Shown: positions 1-11,986 of the stretch, in pieces | How the letters are laid out: each line of letters starts with the position of its first letter | How positions within the stretch are numbered: position 1 is the first letter of the stretch | Assembly (NCBI GenBank): GCA_029876055.1 | Contig: CM056875.1 | Location: 8,643,001-8,707,000 of the forward strand | Reading direction: 5' to 3' | DNA: 64,000 nt | Source of the DNA: Madurella fahalii | Lineage: Eukaryota > Ascomycota > Sordariomycetes > Sordariales | Translations under genes and position numbers: made by a program | The notes under the pieces: model-generated | What the model was told of the DNA's origin: nothing | The model's database searches: none | The model's input: the letters and a program-made list of their open reading frames with translations, nothing else

Positions 1-3000
1 GTCCACCATGATCTCATCCTCATCCTCGTCGAACTTGATTTTGGAAGGGGTAATCAGCTCGAGCAGTCGCTCGAGATCCTGGGTTCGCGGCAGCATGGCG
101 TAATCGAGCCTGGTATCCACTATCTCGGCGATGATAGGGGCGTCGGCTTTCGAGTTCCTGATGTGCGGACCGGACAGTCGTATCCTGCTCAGGTGGATGC
201 CAATTCCTTTCTCTCTGTTGACAAGTTTAAGAGCGCTAGTATTTAGAGCGACGCTGCAATCCCTCCCAATAACGTCCAGTAGGATGCCGTTGATTCGCAA
301 GTCGGTCTTGTTCTCTTTGGCCGCAACTCGATCATCGGGGTTGATGGGTGCTTCGAACCGAACGCCTTTCGGTTTTTGAACCGGTTGAGTTGCTGTCTTG
401 CCGCCTCTCGAAGTGTTAGACGTGATCGAGGAACCCATGTTCAGAAAACTGCTCAGCCCTCCGAACCAGCTGAAGGTTTCGTCCAGTCGTGGGAGATCCA
501 GCTTGACGTGGAGGGGTAAGGTGTTGATTTCAACCCGTGAAGCCTCAGGCCCCGACGTGGCCTTGACTGAAATATCGTGCCCGGCGGTTGGGAAAGTGCT
601 CGCTACCGATTCGAACAGCCGGACTGAACGATCGAACGAGATTATATCGTCGTTCGCATACCCGAATCTGAATTTCTCGATGCTGACATTGGTTTCTGTC
701 TGTGAGCCCGAGGTCGATATCGAGCCACGGAGGTCTACCACGCTAACTTGGAGCAGTATATCAGAGCTGAAGTCAGCCGTCCGCTTCTGGAACAGTCTCT
801 CCGGAGTATCGGCAACTCCTGCAAGTTTCTCTAGGAAATGCACGGATAGTTTCTCGACGGTGAGTTTGATCTCTGGAGTCGTCGAATTGGGCTCCGAAGC
901 TGCTGGATCAACGGTTTCGCTCGAGTGACCCTGCGCCGCTTCGATGAGACGAGACACTACCATGGCCAACAGGAAGCCGATGGAGGCGTCAAACCGGACA
1001 TCCACGGGCTTCAGTATAACCTCGATGGATTTATCAACGGGCGCGCTCTCGGTGTTTGGTTCGCTTACGGGAACGAGGTTGGGGCTCTTGGAGGCCGCGG
1101 AATGGACCGAGAACGCTCCTGGCAGGTTCTGGGGTATAGACTTTCCGAGGTCGGGAGCACTGACTTGGATGTGGTTGTGTGTCGACGGGAGGTAGACGGA
1201 GATTGAGCTCAGTGACAAGATTTCCTTCACTAAACGGGTTGGCCCACGAGGCGTCGGAATGTCGTCCTGTTGCGGCTCAGGGTCGTCTTGAGCAAAGGGT
1301 GGTTGTGTGTGTAAGCCAATACCATTGCCACCGGAATCTCTATGAATCTCGTCGTCGGGAGACCCGGGCCGATAGGTCGACGGGAGCTGCACGGAGCTTT
1401 CACCAATGGTATGGCTATTCTTACCTTCCACACTAGAACTACCTTGTTCCTGCAGCTTCAGAGTTGCAGGGGCTACTGCGGAAGGTGTGGCAACGTCTTC
1501 GTGCGAGGATGACTCAGCATCGGCGAACTCGTCCGTTTCATCCCATGACCCTGGCATGGCGCCGCGCAGCTTACCGGACGCAGCCTGAGAGAAAGCGCTC
1601 ATATACATGCTCGCAGCTTCCTCATGGCTGTAGAGGTGTGATTGTGTCAAATCCTCTGCGCCTGTGCCGCCAGAACTGCCGCTTGTGGACACGGAGTGGA
1701 TGGACGCCTGGGGCGAAGGCGTATTCGACAGCGAGAAACCATCAGGCGGACGGAGGAAGGGTTCCGACTGCGCCTCCCTTTCAAAAGCTGACCAGGTTGT
1801 GGGTTCGGGTTCTACAATCGCTGATTTCGCAGGGTCGCGAATGGCGAGCGGGGAGAAGTCCTGGTGAACAGAGTCACGACCTGAACCTTGCCGGACGGAA
1901 CCTCCGGATAGGTCTTGATGTAGAGAGCCTTGAACTAAGTCTTGATGAACCGGCTCTCGGTAAACAGAGGCTCTAGGGGTCGATAGGGGCGACATCGGCT
2001 CCGTAGCTTCCCCGCTCTCCGTCTGGTCGTTGTTCTCTTCCAAATCGTATGGGATGTTAAAGGCGTCCTCGCTGTCCTGCAGCGGGTATCGGCTGTGCGC
2101 AAGCTCATCCGAATCCGCTATGGAACCGGAACTGACGCTCCTCTCCGGCCTGTCTGACAGATCTGGGAAAGTGGGTGCTTCGGTCGTCACTGGCGATCGC
2201 GAGGCTACGGAAGAAGGCATCGACGGAGACGGCGCCAATGATGAGAATACGTTTGCTTCGGAGATCAGGAAAGCTCGGATGTTGTCCAGCAGAATATGCC
2301 GCTTGCCGTCCTTGGGTACGATTGTGGGACTACCGTCTGCTGCTTGCCCCGGGGTAGTCACACCTTCCACATCGATGTTGTCCATCGATAACTGGAACGT
2401 GACCAGTTCAGGAGCCGCCGGCGTAGCATCTACCGGCACCTCAACATCGACCTGAAATGTAACGCCCCGCACATGGACCTGCGTCCTGTCCACGATGCCC
2501 TGCAAGAAATCGGTTAGGAAGGCGGGTAGTGACAGAGCCTGGCCGGTGCCGAACGTCGAGCTATCGTCGCTCTCCGCTTCGCTGATGGCCACGGAAGCCC
2601 CAAGGTCCTGCGTCTCCGCTACCAAGGCTTCTTCCAGCTCCCTCTTCTCTTCCACCGGCTGTGTCTCCAAGAACGACTGGGCGAGATCCGCAGCTGTCGG
2701 CACAACATCAGCGGCACCTGTGTCTTTCCTCCGTTTCCCGCTAAGCTGCTCGTCCTTCTCTTGTTTGGATGCCACCTTCAAGCAGATGCTCACGCCGTCT
2801 ACCTCAACTGTGATCGGGCTCGTGTAAAAGTCCATAGGAATCGTGACGCGGAGAACAAGGACTTTGGCCTTTTGGAGCGAGAAGGCTGGTGGAAGCCCCA
2901 GCAGCCCCTCAAGTTTCTGTAGAGGATTGTCAGCCCACGGAGAATGGCACGCACGCTGCATAGCTAGTTATGGGGCGGTACCGGAAGCACAAGACCGACA

Positions 3001-3155
3001 TCCCGAAACTCTAGGACGGTATTCCGCCCCAATGCAAAGTCGAGATTCTCCAAGTCGAGAGTCCGTGCATCGAATATATCCAGACGGGCGAGGGCAAACC
3101 GCAGCAGTTGCTTCGGCATCAGCGAGCTGCGGAAGGACTGGAAGAAGGACGCCAT
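1..3155 (-). CDS. ATG2: Autophagy-related lipid-transfer protein Atg2 (5' half, partial)
   Basis: Atg2 is a rod-shaped lipid-transfer protein that bridges ER exit sites and the growing phagophore, working with Atg9 and Atg18 in autophagosome formation. The start ATG is 3155-3153. Exon 1 (2982-3155, 58 codons) begins MASFFQSFRS and carries the chorein-type N-terminus with the conserved DLENLDFALG and FRDVGL stretches. A 65-nt GT-AG intron (2917-2981) leads into KLEGLLGLPPAFSLQKAKV and LTIPMDFYTSP-type sequence typical of Atg2. The frame is then open without a stop to base 1, where it reads LITPSKIKFDEDEDE. About 1,030 residues are visible, roughly half the usual ~2,000, so the C-terminal Atg18/Atg9-binding part lies beyond the left edge. 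No frameshift is seen. An upstream in-frame extension lacks the family N-terminus and was not used. Confidence 0.93.
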
Positions 3156-4284
3156 GGTGGGGGCTGTTTCGTTATCGCTTATCGGCCGCCCGAGTTGCAA
3201 GATGGAAGTTGGCGGAGTCGGGGCGGCGATGGCACGGCTGCGACTCCTTAGCCACTTGGGGTAGAAGAGGAGACGGAGGTGGATGGGCGGCGGCGTTCGT
3301 TAAACAGTGGTCTGAGGGCTAAGGCACGGGGGACGGGGTGGGATTGCGGGGAAGGTCATGTTGAAGAGCGCATCATGGTGGAAATCGAGGCTCCGTCCGG
3401 GCGGTTTCCAGTGATGGCAAAGCCGAGAATTAAAAGGGAAAAGGAGAACTGAGCTAGTCTTCCCCTCCGGAACACTGGTTCAGGGGACAACAAAACAACA
3501 AAAGGTGAAGTTGTGTGATGGAGAGGGAGGAAGTGAAGCACTGGGCTTTGAGCACCGATGCGGTCCAGTCGGCGGTTGACGTGGTGAGCGACCAATGCAG
3601 GTGCAGGGGCGCAAGGGTTGGCGAGGTCGAACACCCGTGACAGCATTTGGACAGGGCCTTCCAATCAACTGACTGGCCTTATTGGTAGCATGGGGCATGG
3701 ACCTGCAAGGATGAGTCCTACCCCACATTCAGGGTACTTGAACGGTTCGCAGCGCTGCCGCCATGACTCTCAGCTTCCTTGTTCTCACCAGTCCACCAGT
3801 CAACCATTTCAGTGGCAGGGAACCGTCACGCCATCTGTGGATGTCATGAAATGCGCTGCAGCCTTCCGGGTGAACCTCAAACACAACGTGGCGAGCAGGG
3901 ACAGCTCCGCCCTTAATAATAAGAGTCATTTGGACGTTGCCCGCCCCTCCATTTTCCACTTCTTTGGAGGCACACTGTTGCTGCTGCTGCTGCTGCTGCT
4001 GCTGTTGCTGCCTTGTTGAACAATGAGCCGAGCACGAAAGCCAACGCGCAAGCGCCTTTGCGGTCTATCCTACCAAGCTGGAACAGGCAATGCTCTACTC
4101 AAAAGTACATCAGATGACCAAGCCCTCGGTTTCGCCCCGATTGACGAAACGAAGCGGGCAGAGAAGCTGGCTGAGTAAGGTTAACCAGAAAAAAGAATGA
4201 ATCAACCATGACGCTGATCTCCCAAATCACGACGTAAAACGTAGAACTTTGACCCTAACCCTCCTTCCGCCATCCTCTCCCCCA
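3156..4284. other. Intergenic: ATG2 upstream region and amine-oxidase 3' flank
   Basis: I see no supportable gene. The segment carries the ATG2 promoter and leader on the ATG2 side and the amine-oxidase 3' region on the other. The short ORFs here have no recognisable domain. The only structured element is the CTG/TTG trinucleotide tract at 3975-4010. Confidence 0.7.
3975..4010. repeat. (CTG)n microsatellite with TTG interruptions
   Basis: Twelve trinucleotide units, mostly CTG with TTG near each end. It lies in intergenic DNA and is not part of a supported coding region. Confidence 0.95.
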
Positions 4285-6105
4285 TCAACGGTAACAACCG
4301 CCAATCCGCCTCGCGACAGCCTCCCCGCTCCAGTAGGCCCCCGTCACCGTCCCCAATGCCACAAACGGCGCCGTGTGCTCCCCGGCAAGCCACAGTCCCT
4401 CACCCGGCACGCCGCCCCTCATCGTCTCGATATCCTTGTCCCCATCTGCCAACCCCTTCTGAAAGTTCGCATAGCTCCCGTTCCCCGCGAGTGCATCCCC
4501 GGACCAGTCCGTGGCGAAGCACGCCGTGGGCTGACAATCCGGATTGCCCTCCTCGTAGGACGGTAGCCGGGAGTAGTACGGTTTAAAGTACTCAAACAGG
4601 AAATCAGATCTTTCCTTCGCAGTGGCGAGGGACCGGAGTGTGGACGTCAGGTGGCGGGACTGGTCGCCGTAGGTGTAGAAGAGCAGAGTCGGGTGGGCGG
4701 CACCGGGGCCGCCGAGGGAGCCAAGCTCGACGACCTCGTTGAGCCACCTCTCTGGGTTGGAAGACGGGGCGTAGCGCGGGGCGAGCCATTGGCAGAAACC
4801 CTGGACTGTCCGGCCGCCATCCGGAGAGGGGGTGAGCCAGAAGGCGGTGGGGAACGAGAGGTACACCTTTTCCAAATTCCCGTAGCCGATGTTTTGGATG
4901 GCTCTGCACAGGCGGTCGGGCAGAGGAGGGTGGAAGGCTTGCAGATTCTGCTTCAGCCAGCCGAGCGGACAGGTGACGACTACTTGGTCAAACTCGAGGA
5001 CTTGGCCGTCCGCGGTCTTGACTCGGACCATGTCGTTTTGTGACGTTGACTTGCCGTGGATCTCGGAGACACATGTCTGATACCTGATGTCTGCGCCGTC
5101 CGTGGCCGGCTGCGCGACCTTTTCTAAGACCTTGTGGTATGTTCCCGCACAAAAGAGGTTTTCTAGCACATCTGCGATTAGTATGCAATTGGCGGGAGGC
5201 GAGATAACCGGCTGCAAACATACCACCCTCGATACACTCCTCTAGCCAAAAGAACTTTAAGCTCTGTGTGCCGAGAGGACTCCCAACAAAGCTGCCCCAG
5301 AGTTCAGCCATCTGAAGGAGTATGCGCCTTCGTCCCTCGTGGTCCTCCTCGGTGTCCGGTATCCTCTTCACCGCCTGCTCCTGAAAGAAATCCAACAACG
5401 TTCTGTCGGGGTCGATCTCGGATCCATGCTTGTTTGAGTATTCAAATGCATCTTCAATGATGTTCCACATCAAGGTCGAATATTTCTCCGCTTCCTCAAT
5501 TGAAAGGAGCTGGCCATCTTCGTCAAAGATGTATGTGCGGTTATCCCAGACGCCAACTGCTGTGTTCGTCTCCCGGACTAAATCCATAATTGGATTGTCA
5601 GTTGTGCCGTGAATCCAGTTCGCGCCGGCATCTATTAAGTGGCCGTTGGGCAGTCTTTCTTGGTATATCCTGCCACCCAGACGATTCCTGGCTTCAAGAA
5701 TGGTGACCCGAAAGCCATTGCGGAGCAGCACATCGGCGCATCTGAGCCCGGCAAAGCCAGCACCGATAATACAGATGTGTGGCTTCCTGGCTGGATCGGG
5801 TGCCTCGAGCTGCAGTGTATAAATGTGAGCAACAACCTTGTGTTTATCTCCCCCAGCACAGTTCCGCATCATTCCATTATGCCTGCTTGCACAAAATCAC
5901 GCAGTTCCCGTGATTCGAATACCGCAAGCAATCAAGCAGAAGTAAATACTGAGTAACGGAGTGTCAATACCTTCAGGACCCTATCCATGATGCTCATTCT
6001 CCTGGGTGATCCGCTGCTGTAGAGCCGAGCTGTTCTTAGATCTTGATATATCTTTGATGAAGGTTTGCGTGCGGCGCTGGTAACAGACATTGAATAAGCA
6101 TCCAT
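4285..6105 (-). CDS. FAD-dependent amine oxidase, polyamine oxidase type (Fms1/PAO-like)
   Basis: A flavin amine oxidase of the Fms1/polyamine oxidase family, which oxidises spermine-type polyamines to an aldehyde, an amine and H2O2. Model: 5971-6105, 5224-5809, 4285-5162; 532 aa. The Rossmann FAD motif is GxGxxG at about residues 61-66 (IIGAGFAGLRCADVL), followed by the E-x-R-x-R-x-GGR flavin-binding stretch. Near the C-terminus GLWLAGEHTAPFVALGTVTGA is the second FAD-contacting segment. Intron 2 (5163-5223) joins IEG to ENLFCAGTYHKVL, as in fungal homologues. Exon 1 (45 codons, starting MDAYSM) is inferred from a GTATTG donor and CTGCAG acceptor across a 161-nt intron. The alternative start at 5872 in exon 2 would give a shorter N-terminus. 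No C-terminal SKL-type signal is present. Substrate choice cannot be read from sequence. Confidence 0.88.
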
Positions 6106-8011
6106 GTTGGTGGCTGCAGGAAGACTGATATGTAGAGAAAAAGATGGAGCTGTGAATAGAACGGGACGAAGAGTCGTTTCCAGGCTGAGGCCAGTGGTGA
6201 GCGCGCAAATGGAGGTTGTGAGTAGACTTGGTGAGTGGACGAAACCTCGGGTTTATATCGACGGCGCTCGAAACGAGGTCCAGGGGCGGCACGTCGGACC
6301 TAGACTAATAGGCTTCAAAGTAAGGGCGCGCTTGCAGCCGGGGACAAAACCAGCGGAACGGGGCGGACATAATAATGGCTGCCTTTGATCGGAGAGTCAT
6401 GGTGGTGTGGGCTCCCGAGCAACCTATGGCCATAAGCCGATAAGAGCCTAAGCTATGTCTACACGCAAGAAGGTACACAGAGCGTCTATCTGTGCTAGGC
6501 GCCACAATCTAGAACAACGTGCGTGTCCGGAAGAGGCGGGGAATCATTTGGGACTCCCGAATGAGACAAACTCCCGTTTGTCGCTGTGCAGCCAGAATGT
6601 TGGCGCTGAAGTGGCAACACCACTGGGTCTCGGGCCTCGTGTCTCCAACTCTGGCCACTGGCCAATGACAGCGGCTCCGCTGGCCATGCCGTCTGTCCAG
6701 CTGATTTTCCGGGAAGGTATGCGGAAGGCTGGGGAACGAGAGGAACTCACCGGAACCGAGATCTAAGATAGGTACCAGGTTCCGAAGACAGAAAAGGGAT
6801 TGGCCTTGTGCGTAACGCGAGCGAGTTATTAAGCCATAATTCAACAAGCCAGCGATTCTAGCCAAGCAAATCTAGACCTTGAAGGAGCGGGTATCGGATC
6901 CGGAACAGCTTGTTGCCGGGACCAGAACGTTTCAGGCTCCAGTGTCCAGTCGAGAGAAGGTACTGCAAGAGCGGAAAGGAGCAACAATATAAAACGGAAG
7001 GGATGGAACGAGATGTAAATGTCCCTCATCAGAGTGCCCGGGCCCGACACCACCTCATTAGAATGGCCGGTAGCGGAATATCCCACTAGCCGTAGGGTCC
7101 AGTAACCTACCGATGCTGTCGGAGACCCGACAGCAGCACCATGGCAAGCGACCTGACTCGCCACCTGAAGCTTGAGGCGGGGTCAGAGGGGCTGCGGTTG
7201 GAAAAGGGGAGAGAAAGTTCTCACAACCGGGCCGGCTTGCCATACAGAACCCTAACCCCAATTTCGACATTTAGGCCCATAACAAGCGAATAACCTAATA
7301 TGTAGAAAAAATGAACAGGAATGAGGGGAGAGGGAGAAGAACGGCGAAAATAACGTTCTATATGCCAAGCTGTAGGAGCATGGCGATTGACCTCGCATTT
7401 GCTGTCAACAGGCTGGTGGGGGGTAACCATGACGACAATCGCTGGGTGCTGGGCGCAGGGTAAATCTGGACGGGGCAGCTTGCCTTAGGCCATCGAGCAT
7501 GACGGTCGCCAGAGTTCCTCATCAATACGAGTCAATGGAGACAATGGAGACAACGGACATGAGAAGGATGCATTAGCTTGAAAGAGAGGCGGGCGCGCAA
7601 TTTGTCGAGTTTCCAGTCGTGAATGAAGCCGGAAAGCCATCACCCCGCTGACCGCGTTCCGCAACAATCACATGCTCCGCTCAGAGTCCGTAGACGGCAG
7701 GGAGCTGAGCCCCTGCGGCCGCTCAGCTGGCCTTCGGCCCCTAACCAATCACGGCGATCGCATTACTCCTGCCGGGCGATGTCCCACATTCCCAGACCCC
7801 AGGTTCCAGAGCCGAGGTCGACCAGGGGGGGAGGAGCCGAAGCAAACCCCAAATGCCCGGAGACAAGGCCGGACACCCTTGCTCTCTCAGCCCGGGCCCG
7901 GGACTACCGAGGACCAAATAAATGCTTCATTGTCTTGCTCAGCGGGGGTTTCAATTGAATCTGTCTTTTTTCCTTCCGCCACATCGTTGTCCAGCCCTTC
8001 TAACCGCAGCC
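6106..8011. other. Intergenic: divergent promoter, amine oxidase / b5-acyl-CoA dehydrogenase
   Basis: About 1.9 kb between two genes transcribed away from each other. I find no conserved coding sequence. A telomere-like AACCCTAACCCC lies at 7248-7259. The last ~90 nt are pyrimidine-rich and form the leader of the downstream gene, including an in-frame upstream ATG at 7922. Confidence 0.7.
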
Positions 8012-9654
8012 ATGCCTCTCCAAGTCCCCTCCAAGACCTTCACCCGCGCCGAGGTCGCGAAGCATAACACCGAGGACAGCGTGTGGTTCATCATCGACAC
8101 CGTTGTCTACGATGTCTCCGAGTTCCTCGACGCCCACCCCGGCGGTGAGGCGGTGCTGCGCCAGGTAGCAGGCACGGACGCGACGGTGGCCTTCTACAAC
8201 CTGCACAGGCACGAGGTGCTTCAAAAGTACTCTGACCTGGCCATCGGCACCATCGAGGGCGAGAAGCAGTCCATCATCACGCCCGAGATCGGCGGCCTGT
8301 CGTCAGTGCCCTACGCCGAGCCGCTCTGGCTGACGCCCCAGTTCAAGTCGCCCTACTACAAGGAGAGCCACCGGCGCCTGCAGAGGGCCATGCGCGAGTT
8401 CACCGACAAGTACATCACGCCCGAGGCTCTCGAGAAGGAGCGCACGGGTGAGTATGTCAGCCAGGAGCTTATTGATCGCATGTCTAAGGCCGGCGTGCTC
8501 CACATGCGCATGGGGCCTGGCAAGCACCTGCACGGCGTCAACCTGCTGGACGGCGCGGTCGACGGCAAGGAGTTTGACTACTTCCATGACTTGATCATGT
8601 CGCAGGAGGGCGTGCGTCCGGGTTGCCGCGGCTTCCAGGACGGCAACATGGCCGGCATGGTCATCGGCCTTACCTGCATCCTCAACTTCTGCAAGGACCC
8701 GGCCATGAAGAAGCGCATCACCGACGAGGTGTTCAGCGGCAAGAAGAAGATCTCGCTGGCTATCACGGAGGCCTTCGCCGGCTCCGACGTGGCCGGCCTA
8801 CGGACTACGGCCGTCAAGACGCCCGACGGCAAGCACTACATTGTTAACGGCACCAAGAAGTGGATTACCAACGGCGTCTTTTCCGATTACTTCGTCACGG
8901 GCGTCAACACAGGCAAGGGCCTCAGCGTGCTCCTGATCCCGCGCGGCGAGGGCGTCGAGACCAAGCCCATCAAGACGTCGTACTCGCCGACAGCCGGCAC
9001 CACATACATCACCTTTGACAACGTCAAGGTGCCCGTCGAAAACCTGCTCGGCGAGGAGAACAAGGGCATCTACGTGATCCTCTCCAACTTCAACCACGAG
9101 CGGTGGACCATGACGTGCGGCACAGTCCGGTACATGCGCCTGGTGGTAGAGGAGTCGCTCAAGTGGGCCCACCAGCGTCTCGTCTTCAAGAAGCGCCTCA
9201 TCGACCAGCCCGTCATCCGCCAGAAGCTGGCAAAGATGATTGCGCTGTGCGAGTCGCACCAGTCGTGGCTCGAGACCATCACGTAAGCCCGCCCCTTGTC
9301 CTTGTCCCCTCTCCCCGCGCACGCCCGCTGTAAGATGTCCCTCCAACGACCGCTGACTCTTGACACTCTTGCAGTTACCAAATGTGCCACATGCCCTACG
9401 CAGAGCAGGCCAAACACCTCGGCGGGCCCATCGCCCTGCTCAAGATGAGCGCCACGCGCGCCGCCCACGAGGTCGCCGACGAGGCGGTCCAGATCTGGGG
9501 CGGCCGCGGCTTGACCCAGACCGGCATGGGCCGCGTCATCGAGAACTTTAACCGCACCTACAAGTTCGACGCCATCCTCGGCGGCGCCGAGGAGGTCCTG
9601 GGAGACTTGGGTGTCAGGCAGGCCATGAAATTCATGCCCAAGGCTGTGTTGTAG
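8012..9654 (+). CDS. Cytochrome b5 domain-acyl-CoA dehydrogenase fusion
   Basis: A two-domain flavoprotein: an N-terminal cytochrome b5-like haem domain (about residues 5-85) joined to an acyl-CoA dehydrogenase (about 110-510). The haem domain shows the HPGG motif with its axial histidine and a second histidine in NLHRHEVL. The dehydrogenase part shows ITEAFAGSDVAGL, KWITNG and the C-terminal WGGRGLTQTGMGR helix region of the family. Exons 8012-9282 and 9375-9654 are separated by a 92-nt GTAAGC...GCAG intron; 516 aa. The start was chosen because the b5 domain begins at once and the context (GCAGCCATGC) is good. An in-frame ATG at 7922 would add 30 residues. Fusions of this type are widespread in fungi, and a role in acyl-CoA (fatty or branched-chain) oxidation is likely. 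The C-terminus KAVL is not a PTS1. The exact substrate is unknown. Confidence 0.92.
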
Positions 9655-10623
9655 GCAACCAAATCCCAAGGGGGGTAGGAAAGGGAAAGGGAAAGGAAAT
9701 GGGAGGTGGATTGTATGGTACATATTCATCATAGCATGCATGCATGCAGGCAGGCAGGCGGTAATTTGTTTCTGGCTAACTGGCTATTGTATATCGGCCT
9801 CGGGGATTCATTTTTTTTTTTTTTGGGTTTCGCAACATAGCGGCTACACCAGGGTGCATTTCATTTAGAGAAAGGCGCATTGCGGTTTCCATACGCGTAA
9901 CTTGGCCCTCGGAGCAGCAGCAAATTTACGTTTCATTGAGCCGACCGGACCATTATCATTTCTATGGGACCTCGATGATAAACCCATTCCAGTCCGATGA
10001 TCTAGTCGTAAAACCGTGACATAAAATTCAGAAGCCAGAAGCCAGAAGCCAGAAGCCGCATCATGCATGGTGCATAAAGTAAAAGCGGCGGCAAAGCAAG
10101 CAGCCCGCTCAACCCTATAATGTGAGAGACTTAGGAAACCTTGTGTAGGTGATCCGTCGCCGCCCAGACGCCCCAAGATGGTTCCAACTTTTCCATTGCC
10201 TGGTTGTGTGATCCGTGGTCGTGAATGCCTTCAGAATTGAGTTGCTTTTATGAAATTGTGAAAATGGAAGGAAAGGAAAAAAAAAAGAAAAGAAAAGCCG
10301 AGACCCTGGGAACCAAGGTTTTGACCCGGAATGCGAGAAAAATCGGGCAAGGTCATGCCAACTGAGAGGGTATCCAGATGGCCACCGAGATACCAGCAAT
10401 ACAACCCGTGGAACTCCAGCGCGCGAGCGCCAGACCTGTCCCACTAGAAAGGCAGTGTATGGCGCAACCCCCTGTCGTCAACTTCCCTCGGGACTGCCCG
10501 TCAGCAGTCCCTTGTCTCCCTTTCCACCTCTGTCATTGAGCAAGAGCAAATGCAATAAGGCTGAGGGACTGGCGAAAGAGCTGGGTCGTAAAAAGGTAAC
10601 TGTAGCCGCCTCATTCCCTCAAC
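9655..10623. other. Intergenic: convergent 3' flanks
   Basis: This is 3' sequence between convergent genes, with no supportable ORF. It contains GCAT/GCAG short tandem units at 9734-9760, a T-tract near 9811-9824 and four copies of GAAGCCA at 10031-10058. Confidence 0.7.
10031..10058. repeat. Tandem heptamer GAAGCCA x4
   Basis: Four head-to-tail, nearly perfect copies of a 7-nt unit in the convergent intergenic region. Confidence 0.85.
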
Positions 10624-11986
10624 TTAGTTGTTGGGGCACTGAGACTGGACGTGGCCAGGTTGCTGGCACTTGTAGCAGATCTTCTCGCCGCCGCTGGACT
10701 CCTTAGGACAGTCGCGCGACAGGTGACCCGACACGCCGCAGTTGTAGCACTTGTTGCCGTTGACGCAATCGCCTGGGCGCGGGTTAGACGGAGTCCATGG
10801 AGTCTTAAGTGTTCCATGACAACTTACGGGACAGGTGGCCGATCCCGCCGCATGAGTAGCAGGTCTTTTGGCCGAAGCCGCCGCCGCCACCACCACCATA
10901 GCCGGAGTTGAAACCGCCGCCATAGGACGAGCCCTTACTGCAGTTGCGGGCAATGTGGCCGATTTCGCCGCACTAGGTCCCATCACATTAGCCGCTTTCT
11001 TGTTTGACGGCCTATCACGCTTACCTTGTAGCATTCAGCGCCAGCCTGGCCGCCACCGCTGCCGCCGCCACCACCGCCAGTCGCCGGGCAGTCACGCGAG
11101 ATGTGGCCCGGCTGGCCGCACCTGTAGCAAGTCTTTGTGTCCTTGGGACCCTCGGGGCAATCACGGCCTGCACACCATGTCAGGTTATGTCCGCGCGAGC
11201 GACGCAAGACTGTCTACTCACTCATGTGGCCCTCGCCACCGCAGTTGTAGCTGTGAATCGGTTCGTTAGCAATTCAGTAGAGGGCTACGCTCTAGAGGAG
11301 AGTGAGGCTTACCACTTAGCAGCACCCTTGTTGGGGCAGTCGCGCGCCTAGAAGCAGGCTGTTAGTCGCTTGAAGACACACATCGCAATACTTCACCACC
11401 AGAACTCTGTCTTGTCCTTCTCTCGCCCGGTAGTGGCATACCTGGTGGGTGGTTTGGCCGCCTATAATCTCTTAAGTCAGATGGTCTCTCCCCAACTCAA
11501 TACTCAGGGTCGTGTCATTGTGATGTAGTGCGGGGATCAGGGTCTCCAAGCGTCAGCGGAGGCCTTCGCAGCGGACTCAGCGCTCTCCGTCTGTCTTTTG
11601 CGCCGCGGATGACCAATCCTCCAGCGTTTCTTGGAACGGGCCGGGTTCTGGCATAAAAGGTACATTGGATGGCATTGCGATGCGCCGGCGTTCGCGACCC
11701 CCCAAAACTGGCACGGAATTCGTGTGTTTTGGAAAACAAGTGTCTTTTGTGTGTGCGTGTGCCTGTGGGCGCGCGCGTGTTTGGAGGGTTTGCCTCGGTA
11801 GGGTTTTCAGGCGAGAACCGCCAGAAACAGGGAAACAATGCACCATTGCGCAAACCGCCCCGAAACAGTGGGCGGGGTGGCGGCACTGCGATCACGGCGG
11901 CGGGGCAAACAGAAGCCAGAGCGAGGAAACTGCGGCGGGCAAAACTCACAGGTGAAGCAGGCCCGGCCCTGAGAGCTGTAGTCCAT
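10624..11986 (-). CDS. GIS2: Gis2/CNBP-type seven CCHC zinc-knuckle nucleic-acid-binding protein
   Basis: A homologue of yeast Gis2, fission-yeast Byr3 and animal CNBP, cytoplasmic single-stranded nucleic-acid binders associated with mRNAs and translation. Seven exons: 11950-11986, 11442-11461, 11313-11347, 11222-11250, 11025-11167, 10828-10972, 10624-10772; 185 aa, total 558 nt in frame. The protein is essentially seven CX2CX4HX4C knuckles. The first is CFTCGQTTHQARDC and the last is CYKCQQPGHVQSQC. Two glycine-rich linkers, one of them GGGGGGSGGG, follow knuckles 3 and 4. The start MDYSSQGRACFTC matches the family. All splice sites are GT-AG. Exon 2 is only 20 nt, and intron 1 is long (488 nt) while the other five are 52-94 nt. 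Every intron falls inside a zinc knuckle. Confidence 0.93.

Noticed and set aside
398..2827. Plus-strand ORFs of 93-176 codons across 0.4-2.8 kb
   Set aside because: They are shadows of the long uninterrupted ATG2 frame on the minus strand.
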